A DNA stretch of 41,559 nt, from the NCBI GenBank assembly GCA_001655205.1, contig LPNZ01010237.1:1-41559 (forward strand), given 5' to 3'. Position numbers and translations under genes: made by a program. Each line of letters begins with the position of its first letter. Within the stretch, counting starts at the first letter, position 1. This document shows positions 23,582 through 31,931 of this stretch, one piece after another. A model generated the notes under the pieces. The model did no database searches. It had not been told where the DNA came from and saw only the letters and a program-made list of their open reading frames with translations. The DNA is from Lenisia limosa. Its lineage: Eukaryota > Breviatea.

Positions 23582-26500
23582 TTAGAGGGTGAGGGTGGCG
23601 AGCATGCCGAGAACCTGAGCGGTGGACTTGGGCTCCTCGAACTTAGCGCCAATCTTGGTGCAGACGGCCTTCATGGCGTCCTTCTCGGCGTGGATGTTGG
23701 CAATGAGCTCCTTGTAGCCCTGAAGAGAGTTAACTTGACTCCATCATAATCGTATCAATAGAAGGAACAAACGAGGCCTCGAAACAATCACTTATGCATA
23801 CCTCAGCCTTAGCCATCTCGATGATGTGGTTGAGGATGGCCATTCCGAGGCCTTGGCGGCGGTTGGTGGGGTCGACGAGAACAACCCACTCACCTACACG
23901 AGTTATTGGGGAAAGATGTACACAAAGATGACCAATTTGACTTCACAGTACAGTATATCATGAAAGACACCTACCAGCGGTCTGCTTGGAGAGAACGCGA
24001 GTAAGACGGCCCATTGCAACGATCTTGCCCTCGACCTCAGCGATAACGGGGATTTCGTAGTCGTAGTTACCGAAGAACATGCCACGAGCCTGGAGAGCCT
24101 CCATCTTGGTCTTGGCAGCATTGCGAAGGCGAAGGTACTTGTAGGCGGGCTAAAGGGGTCAGAAAAGACGCTGAATGGGAGCAATGGTACAAAAAACAGC
24201 AGTATTGCGTAACACACCTCATCCTGGGCCTCCTCAATGACAGAAGCTGGGAGTCCATCGAAGAAAGCGGAAAGAAGAGGCTCATCCTCGGGGCGGACGG
24301 GGCGGATCTGGACGTCCTTATCTCCGGCCTTAACAACCTTCTCGTACTCCTGGGGGTAAGAGCGGATGGCGCCCTTGACCTTGTCTTCAGCGTTCTTGTG
24401 GAGGAGGACACGAGCGTCGAGAGCGACAAGCTCGGTCTCGGAAATGAGAAGGGGGTTGATGTCGAGCTCAGCAATCCATTCGTGCTCGTGGATGAGCTGG
24501 GAAAGGTTGACGAGGACGGCAGTGAGAGCCTCCATGTCACAGGGGCCGAGGCCACGGACACCACGAAGAGCAGTGGCAATCCTAGATGGTGAATTGTTGG
24601 GTGAACACAAAAAGAAGAAGGGTAGTGATTAGGAGGAAGAAAAAACAATTTGGCGTACTTAGTCTGGTCGATGAGATCGCGGGCATGCTGGGCGGAGAGG
24701 GGAGGGATGGTAAGAGCGGTATCCTTGAACACCTCTACGAGGGTTCCACCGGAGCCGAAGACCATGACGGGGCCGAACTGGGGGTCGGTAGTGCAACCAC
24801 AGAGGAGCTCATAGCTGAAGGTCATAAGTAAAGAATGGAAGGGGCGGGGGNNNNNNNNNNNNNNNNNNNNNNNNNNNNNNNNNNNNNNNNNNNNNNNNNN
24901 NNNNNNNNNNNNNNNNNNNNNNNNNNNNNNNNNNNNNNNNNNNNNNNNNNNNNNNNNNNNNNNNNNNATGCGTTGGACGGAGACACCGCCGAAGTGCTCG
25001 GCACCAGCCTTGGTGGTAACGTTGTGCTTGATGGTCTCGAAACCGGCCTTGACGGCAGCAGTGTCCTTGATGTTGAGGAGAACACCTCCGATGTCGGACT
25101 TGTGGGTGAGAGTGTCGGAGTGAATCTTGAGAACGACGGGGAAGCCGAGCTTCTCAGCGGCGGCAGCGCACTCATCGACGGAAGTGGTCACAACAGTGGA
25201 GCAGACTGAAGGAGGTTAGTTGATAACAACACAATTCTAAATCTGGGGAAAAGGTAGAGTGAATACCGGGGATCTTGTAGGCGGCGAGGACCTCCTTAGA
25301 CTCATGCTCGGAGAGGATGTCACGGTTCTCGGAACGGGCCTTCTCGAGGATGGCGTTGACAGCGTCCTTAGCGACGGTGGCCTGGGAGGNNNNNNNNNNN
25401 NNNNNNNNNNNNNNNNNNNNNNNNNNNNNNNNNNNNNNNNNNNNNNNNNNNNNNNNNNNNNNNNNNNNNNNNNNNNNNNNNNNNNNNNNNNNNNNNNNNN
25501 NNNNNNNNNNNNNNNNNNNNNNNNNNNNNNNNNNNNNNNNNNNNNNNNNNNNNNNNNNNNNNNNNNNNNNNNNNNTAAAACAAAAAGGAACCCAGACCAG
25601 TTGATTCGGCAACACTGCATCACATCACTCCACAGCGTATGGGGGGAGGAGGAATAAGCTAGAAAAAAAAGGAGCCAACCTCGGTGGCAAGAGCCTTAGG
25701 GATAGCAATTGGGGTAGTGTAGAGGCTCTCGAGGTTGTGGCTGTACTTCCACATGAAGTTGAACATGCGGCAGGCGGTATCGGGGTACTCGAAAACGGGG
25801 ATGCCACACTGGGTGAGGATGTCCTTACCCTTCTGGACGGAGTCAGCTCCCATCCATGAGCAGAGGAGGGGCTAAATGGGTCAGACGTGAACGGATGCCA
25901 TCAGAAAAAAGATAGAAAAACTAATGAAAGACAAACCTTGCCGGCGGCGCGGAACTTCTCGGCAATCTTGGAAACGTGCTCAGCAGTGGCAGTGGGGTCA
26001 GTCATGTCCTGTTGTGGACATTAGATGGCAATACAATTAGGGTTGATAAGAAGACAAGATAACCAACCTGGGGAGTGAGGATGACGAGGGCACCGTCGTT
26101 CTTCTCGTCCTCAACAAGGAACTCGAGGGACTTGGCGTAGCTGAATGGTCAAAAGTGTGTTCAGAAGTAGTTGAATCAAAAAAAAAACAATTACGTAAGC
26201 TTACAGCTCGGGCTTGGCGTCACCAAGGATATCGACGGGGTTACCACGAGACCAAGCACCGGGGAGGATGGAAGAGAGCTGGTCGAAAGTGTCCTTAGAG
26301 ATCTCGGCAAGCTCGCCACCGGCAGAGCAGAGAGCGTCAGTGGCAAGAACGGCGGGACCACCAGCGTTGGTGAGGATGGTCAGACGGTTGCCAGCAGGCT
26401 TGGGCTGCTTGGAAAGGACCTGTGACATGAAGAAGAGGTCTTCGATGTGGTCAACACGGAGAACACCGGCGCGCTCGAAAGCAGCATCGAGGGTCTTATC

Positions 26501-27633
26501 TACATATGTGAGCGAAGAAACGAGAGTAGAGAATGGTAATGGTAGAAATGCATACCGGAACCGGCGAGGGTACCGGTGTGAGAAGCAGCAGCAGCGGCAG
26601 CAGCCTCAGTACGGCCAGACTTGATAACAATGATGGGCTTGTTGAGAGCGACTAAAAAACAATAAGCAAATATTAATTAAACACAATTAGATATCAGAGA
26701 TTATCACTCACCAGTACGGGCAGCGTTGAGGAACTCGCGAGCGTTACCAATAGATTCCATATAGATGATAATGGACTCAGTGGTGGCGTCCTGGCCAAGG
26801 TAGGAGATGAGATCACCCCACTTGAGGTCAACCATGGAACCGATGGAGATGAAGTGAGAGAAACCGATCTGCTCCTAAAAATAATGTGAGTGGCCGAAAA
26901 AAGAAGAATGCTGAAAATGATTCGGGGGGTAGCTTTCAAACACTAACCTTGTGGGCCCAATCGAGGATGGCAGTGCAGAGAGCGCCAGACTGAGAGATGA
27001 AGGCGACGGAACCCTTACGGGCCTGAGAGTTGGCGAAAGTAGCATTGAGACCAGAAACTAAAAAAAATATAAACTTTTGGTCCGTTTGGAGTGATTCTTA
27101 CCAGGGGAAAGAAGACCAAGGCAGTTAGGACCAAGGATGCGGATGCGTCCCTTAGCGGCTTCACCCATGAACTGGTCAATGAGAACCTGTCCTTCCTCTC
27201 CCATCTCAGCGAAACCAGCGGAGAGAACGATGGCGGCAGGCACATCGCAGGCAACAAGGTCCTAAAGTCCCATTAGAAGCGTGTTAAATACATATTCGGG
27301 TATAATGACAACAAGAGCACACCTTAATGCAACCAGCAACGTGGTGGGCAGGAACGCAGATGCAGGCAAGGTCAATCTTCTCAGGGATCTTAGAGACAGA
27401 GGTGTAGGCCTGAAGATAGTAAAAAGAAGGTTCTCCAAAAAAAAAAAACTCACGCGAATGCCAAGAACACTGGGGCGCTTGGGGTTCACTGGGTAAACGG
27501 TACCGCCAAAGGGAGAAGAGACGATGTTCTTAAGAAGCACACGTCCAACAGATCCAACCTTCTCGGTGGCGCCAATGACGGCGACAGCCTTAGGGAAGAA
27601 GAGATTATCAAGAGGGGAATCAACCTTAACCAT
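23582..27633 (-). CDS. ADP-forming acetyl-CoA synthetase (acetate-CoA ligase) fused to a C-terminal GNAT acetyltransferase
   Basis: Seventeen exons: 27454-27633, 27323-27409, 27102-27261, 26948-27057, 26712-26874, 26556-26651, 26205-26499, 26068-26140, 25937-26008, 25680-25871, 25267-25381, 24968-25205 (3' edge in gap), 24659-24814, 24218-24581, 23975-24149, 23802-23893 and 23582-23719. About 905 residues are visible, with a few lost in gap 24851-24967. Order: CoA-binding Rossmann domain ([20 protein letters not shown]), ligase/alpha domain ([36 protein letters not shown] with the His that the family phosphorylates), beta ATP-grasp ([37 protein letters not shown]), then GNAT ([25 protein letters not shown]). 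Reaction known for the family: acetyl-CoA + ADP + Pi to acetate + CoA + ATP. Exon codons are strongly C/G-ending, suggesting high expression. The GNAT end is the layout of bacterial protein acetyltransferase Pat, where the ligase part is inactive; here the His is kept. No targeting peptide is obvious. Confidence 0.95.
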
Positions 27634-27678
27634 TTTGGAAAAAGGACTAGAGAGAAAAAAAAAAGCAATTTTTATACT

Positions 27679-27690
27679 AATCACGTGATT
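27679..27690. promoter_or_regulatory. Perfect 12-nt palindrome with E-box core, upstream of ACS-GNAT start
   Basis: AATCACGTGATT ends 46-57 nt before the ACS ATG. CACGTG is the classic binding core of bHLH-type factors in other eukaryotes. Its function here is inferred from position and symmetry only. Confidence 0.35.
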
Positions 27691-27852
27691 TGCGTTATAG
27701 CGCCAAGTTTTTGCGCAATATTTGTTACGAGTATCCGGCTACAAGGCGCTATCTGCTGTTATTCCGCCGAATATATTTATATTCTATAGTTATATATGAG
27801 AATAGATTGCAATTAGCACCTTAAAAGGAATATCCGATCCCGAAATGAATGG

Positions 27853-27870
27853 CTCGGATGTAAATCCGAG
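27853..27870. repeat. Short perfect hairpin
   Basis: CTCGGAT, loop GTAA, ATCCGAG: seven paired bases in the interval between the YgeW-like stop and the ACS start. Possible 3' end or regulatory structure; no further evidence. Confidence 0.45.
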
Positions 27871-28170
27871 ATTCACATTTTGATCTTGTGCTCCCGACTC
27901 CCGATGAGTATAGATTCTCGGTTTCTCCTGCTTAATGTGTGAAATATTGATCGAACGTGGGGAGATGATATTCGTTCGTTGTATCTCCTTAATAATGCCC
28001 ATATATTTGCTCTCACAACACACACCACTCTCAACTATTTTTTGATTTCACTCTCAACAATCTTCAACAGCCCCCTGCTCAGTGATCATTCATTTGATAT
28101 ATTTGTGAGATACAATTCCGAAAGGATTTCTTGATACACTATATCAAGAGATAGAAAGAAACAATGACAC

Positions 28171-29704
28171 TTAAGCCTTGAAGACACGCTGGGTGTTGCG
28201 CTTGCAGAGAGCACGGAGGGTCTCGGGGACGGAGTCGAACTTGCCGAGGAGGATGGCGGAGGCAATGACGTAAGGCTTGTGAGAGGCCTCGTCGTAAGTC
28301 TCCTTCCGGTAGCGCTCGAAGACGGAAAGGGCGACTTCACCGTTGACGGCGTTGAGGCCAGTGATGTCAGCGGGGAGGCAATGCATGTAGTGGGCCTTGC
28401 CGCCATTGGTAAGGGCCATGAGCTCCTCAGTGCACTCCCAGTCGAGGTGCTTGGCGTTGTTAGCAAGGCACTCCTTCTCGAGAGCAGCGAGCTTGGTCTT
28501 AGAGTCTTCCTCACGGAGGAGCTTGACGCGACGCTCCATGACGTGGAAAGGAGCCCATGACTTGGGGTAGACAACATCGGCATCTGAGAAGTCATGTGGT
28601 ACCACCATATATGTTGAAAAAAGAAAGACGCCCACATACCCTTGAAGGCTTCGGCCATAGTGGCAACCTGGGTGAACTTTCCACCACCGAGCTCAGCACA
28701 CTTCTTAGCCTCGTCTAAAATAATGAGATTGTTCACGAAGAGGCTGAACATCAAATGTGAGCGCAGAAAATATGCAACATTCAGAGAGAGATCCCCACAT
28801 ACCGACGATCTCGGGGAGGAGACCGTAGCCCTCGGGGTGAGCGAGACGGACCTCGGCACCAAAGCGGGGGAGGAGAGTGATCAAAGACTGGGGAACGGAA
28901 AGAGGCTTTCCGTAGGCGGGAGACATAGCCCAGGTGACAGCAATCTTCTTGCCCTTAACACCTTCGAGACCACCGTAGAGAGAAGCGATGTGGAGGAGAT
29001 CGGACATAGATTGAGTGGGGTGGTCCTGATCGCACTGGAGGTTGACGAGGACGGGGCGCTGGGGGAGAACACCCTCCTGAATTGATTAGAATAAAGTGAA
29101 AAAAACGAAAAGAGAGGAGGGAAGAGGAAGTCACACAAAAAAAAAGATTTATTCCAGGAATTGTCACAAGGTCACGTCCACAAACATCGAAGCCTTGCTG
29201 GACAGCGGTGGCAACCTCAGTCTGGTACTTATGACCCTCATGGATGTAGAGATCGTCACGGATACCGATAACCTCAGTAAGGAAAGAGATCATGTTGGCG
29301 GTTTCACGGACAGTCTCACCATGAGAGATCTGGGACTTAGCCTCATCAAGGTCGTTGACGGTAAGGCCAAGGAGCTGGCAAGCGGAAGCGAAAGAGAAAC
29401 GAGCTAAAAATGATAAATTACAAAAGGCAACTTGAGGAACATACTGCGAGTGGAGTTATCACGGAAGTTAGAGACAGCAAGTCCAGAGTTGAAGACCTTG
29501 CAGTCAATGTTCTCCTTGTACATCTCCTCGAGGCAACGAGCAGTGTAGAAAACAGCCTCAACCTGAGCCTGGGTCATCTTCCAGGTGCGAAGGTAGTCTA
29601 AAAAAGTAAAACCTTTCCTGGCATGCTCAAAACTAACCCTTGCCCTTCCATTCGGCACCAGTGGCCTCAAGCTTGTTGATAAGTTCCTGGATCTTCTGAG
29701 ACAT
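28171..29704 (-). CDS. YgeW-like knotted carbamoyltransferase (ornithine/aspartate carbamoyltransferase superfamily)
   Basis: Six exons in phase: 29638-29704, 29445-29597, 29168-29403, 28803-29076, 28640-28714 and 28171-28583, giving 405 residues (bacterial YgeW is about 396). Carbamoyl-phosphate motif: NSTRTRFSFASACQLLGL. Then DLDEAKSQISHGETVRETAN, VNLQCDQDHPTQSMSDLLHI, AVTWAMSPAYGKPLSVPQ, LAHPEGYGLLPEI, YPKSWAPF, WECTEELM and the HCLPAD signature near the end. These are specific to the YgeW branch rather than ordinary ornithine carbamoyltransferase. The acceptor substrate of YgeW is unsettled, so I do not name one; an ornithine or other ureido role is possible. Codon use is C/G-ending as in the neighbouring ACS gene. 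A carbamoyltransferase run in reverse plus carbamate kinase would yield ATP, which fits an anaerobe (inference). Bacterial origin by transfer is likely, followed by intron gain. Confidence 0.95.
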
Positions 29705-29979
29705 TATTACCAAAAATAGGGAGGAGATATTCTCGAAAAAAAATCTGTGAAAAGATAACTGGGTGACCAGTTCAGTTCATTCCTTCTGGAATGTTCGATA
29801 ATAATGTTGTTCCTTTTTTGGCTCGCGCACATATTTCTTTTTCTCTTCTCCCTATTTCCAACCTTCCAACCTGTTTCTAGAATAAAAAAGATAGAAATAA
29901 GAAAGAAAGCCCTATTAGTTTGTTTCGCCACAAATAAGTCCTCTCTACTACAGGTTTTTTTCACCTTTTCTCAAATTTA
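29705..29979. promoter_or_regulatory. Divergent promoter region, YgeW-like / TFB5
   Basis: The 275 nt between two start codons that face away from each other are rich in T/A tracts, with no recognisable TATA box or operator. No exon was found. Confidence 0.45.
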
Positions 29980-30329
29980 ATGCCAAAAATTTCTGAAGGA
30001 ACACTTTTGACATGGTTTGTTCTGTTTGTTTTCACACCTCCAGTCAGCATTCAATACATGAGCTGATTGTGAACTTGAATGTAACATCCGGAAGGAGGTT
30101 TATTATCAAAGGTACGGATGTACATTCATATATTTGATGAGACTTTCCCGAGTGGTTTTGCAAACCCAGCCAACCCCCTCAATCTGATATTACCCTGTTT
30201 CACTCCCAAGATATTGACAATACGCATATATTTGTTGAGAAGTCAGCTCTTCCAACAATCCAACAGGCCATTGACAAAATGCTTGACAAGATTTCTTTTG
30301 ATAGAGCTGACCTCAATCAAACAAAATGA
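29980..30329 (+). CDS. GTF2H5: TFIIH subunit TFB5/GTF2H5 (TTDA)
   Basis: Three tiny exons, 29980-30014, 30044-30111 and 30211-30329, join in phase to 73 residues, TGA stop. The human and yeast proteins are about 71-72. The sequence begins MPKISEGTLLTCQHSIHELI and carries the diagnostic core GRRFIIKDIDNTHIFVEK formed exactly across the second splice junction, then a C-terminal helix with IQQAIDKMLDKISF. The first intron is 29 nt, at the lower limit seen here. In the family this subunit stabilises the core repair/transcription factor TFIIH through p52/Tfb2. An alternative nearer acceptor (GAG at about 30141) also keeps a frame but would insert about 23 residues into the conserved core, so it was not used. 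The gene shares a 275-nt divergent promoter with the YgeW-like gene. Confidence 0.88.
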
Positions 30330-30976
30330 ATGAAGTGGGGGGGGGGGGGNNNNNNNNNNNNNNNNNNNNNNNNNNNNNNNNNNNNNNNNNNNNNNNNNNN
30401 NNNNNTTTTGGAGTTTTGCAATTGAAAATCGAGATTGTAAAAAATTATGACGAGCCCGGTTCCTGCTCTGACCACCTTTTACTTCCTTATGTTTGCTATA
30501 TTCGTTTAAAAATGCAGTTAGTAAATGTTTAGAGGAGTTAAACTAGAGTCAGCCCTCAAAAGGACTTGTAGTTTAGCTTTTTGAGATTAAAAAGGAGATA
30601 AGCTGCCTGTCTGTGTGTCGTTTGAGTATATAAATATCAAGCTAAAGCTTTGAGACGCCAAGATCTTGCCAAGAACAGAGCAGCAGAACTTGCTTTGAAT
30701 AAATGCGAGTTTGGATTCTGGAGGGTTTAGTTCTCTTTAAATGTGTTGTCCCTTCAGTTTGATCCAATTTTCTTTTAAAAAAATGATACAAATAGTTTGA
30801 TTTTAACACAAGTTACTTTTCTTTCCCTGCCTTTTTTTGTTACCCCTCTCTTTCTTCCCCCTAGTCTACTGTATGTATTTCACTACGAGCATATTTTTTA
30901 TATATCAGGAACATGCTATATCGCTTCCTCCCCTAACCATTCCAGTCTCATTTAAGTACAAATTGTTATTTTTGTC
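30330..30976. other. Interval with assembly gap and no supported gene
   Basis: Downstream of TFB5 lie a G12 tract, a gap (30350-30405) and AT-rich sequence. A short frame at about 30650-30729 (RRQDLAKNRAAELALNKCEF) looks protein-like but has no upstream exon or start that I can join to it. Confidence 0.3.
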
Positions 30977-31491
30977 ATGGAAGAAAAGAAAAACAAAAGG
31001 GAGAGAGGGAGTGAGTGGAAAACGTATCATATAAATCCCGCTTCAAAACAGCCATCTACACCAAAATATATTCGCCAGAAATAATTTAAATAATGCGAAA
31101 TGGAATTAGATGAGAAATAGTTGTAGGGAACAGGAAATATTTGACCAAATGAGGGGGTGTTTCCTTTTAACTTCCAAGAAATACAGATACAGAATGTCTT
31201 GTAGTATATTATGTATTCCTTTGGGCCAAATTTAGAATAGCGCAAATTACCAAAGTGTCTTGAATTATTGTGTTGTTTATATCCAATTAAACACTGTTTA
31301 GAGAACAAGTTGACTTTTTAATAAAGTGTCACTTTAGTGTCCGAGTGTTCCAATGCTAAGACGCCCTCTCTTTCAATAAATATGATCAATATGTACACGA
31401 GGAATTGATGATTAAACTTGAACAAGAAATGTTATACACCAGCCTCATATCATTTGCAAATAACTTTATGAGAGCTTTTTTAAATGCTTAG
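30977..31491 (+). CDS. Possible two-exon small protein (54 residues), unrecognised
   Basis: An ATG frame at 30977-31010 (MEEKKNKRERG) meets a strong GTGAGT donor in phase 1. A frame starting after an AAG acceptor at 31361 continues to TAG at 31489-31491 with NKYDQYVHEELMIKLEQEML and a mildly hydrophobic end. The phases match and give 54 residues. The intron would be 350 nt, long for this window, and the stop lies 6 nt from the opposite-strand stop at 31498. No family is recognised, so this may be chance. Confidence 0.25.
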
Positions 31492-31497
31492 AGCGAA

Positions 31498-31797
31498 TCA
31501 ATACACTAATGGTCCCTCTTTACCACTCCATTGCCTTTCTTTTTCTTTCTCCAATCCTTTGGAGAAAGCGATACTCTCTTCATATTGATTAAATACATCA
31601 GCACTAACTAATTTATCACCATCCAGCATTTCAATTTTGACTGTTTTAGGAGGTAAAAATCGGCCATTGAGATGTAGAAACTCGACAGTGAAAGTTCTGC
31701 CGTACTGTTGGTACCTCAAATCGTTTCCTTTCTTTTTTATTTATGCTTTCTACCACAACATTGGGGGAGGAAGTAGGTATTTTGAGTGTGTTGCCAT
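31498..31797 (-). CDS. 3' exon of the Sec1 gene, or a separate 84-residue gene
   Basis: The open exon 31498-31714 codes YQQYGRTFTVEFLHLNGRF, then KTVKIEMLDGDKLVSADVF, then a charged KEKERQW tail and TGA. Two models fit the phase exactly. Model A: it is the last exon of the Sec1/Munc18 gene, reached by splicing from a GTAAGA donor at 31933 that contains that gene's apparent TAA stop. Model B: an independent gene starting at ATG 31797 (exon 31760-31797, intron of 45 nt), total 84 residues. I recognise no domain in it. Protein-like composition and an unbroken frame through AT-rich DNA support coding. Confidence 0.5.
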
Positions 31798-31931
31798 TGG
31801 GTTAACCGAGTGGACACTCTCGCCCCCCTGAAACATCTTGAGATAAAGTTGCTTTCTGGGAACCCAAAAATGCTTCAAAGGAAAAATTACATGATATGAT
31901 ATTTATTTTTATATAAAAAAAAAATGAACTC

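Larger units (their letters stand above)
27634..28170 (-). promoter_or_regulatory. Intergenic region upstream of ACS-GNAT, downstream of YgeW-like gene
   Basis: The 537-nt region lies between the ACS start and the stop of the next minus-strand gene. It should hold the ACS promoter and the 3' end of the carbamoyltransferase transcript. It contains a CACGTG palindrome near the ACS start, a TTGCGCAA palindrome at 27712-27719 and a small hairpin at 27853-27870. No exon was found in it. Confidence 0.45.

Noticed and set aside
24067-25191. Minus-strand open frame of 374 codons
   Set aside because: It reads through introns, a gap and out-of-frame parts of ACS-GNAT exons; Ser/Pro/Leu-rich stretches are the shifted frame of the real coding sequence.
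27790-28023. 77-codon minus-strand frame between the YgeW-like and ACS genes
   Set aside because: No recognisable features; it lies in the expected promoter region and its composition looks random.
30648-30729. Protein-like frame RRQDLAKNRAAELALNKCEF ending in TAG
   Set aside because: No upstream exon, start codon or family match could be joined in phase, and a gap lies upstream. It may be a real fragment but cannot be supported.
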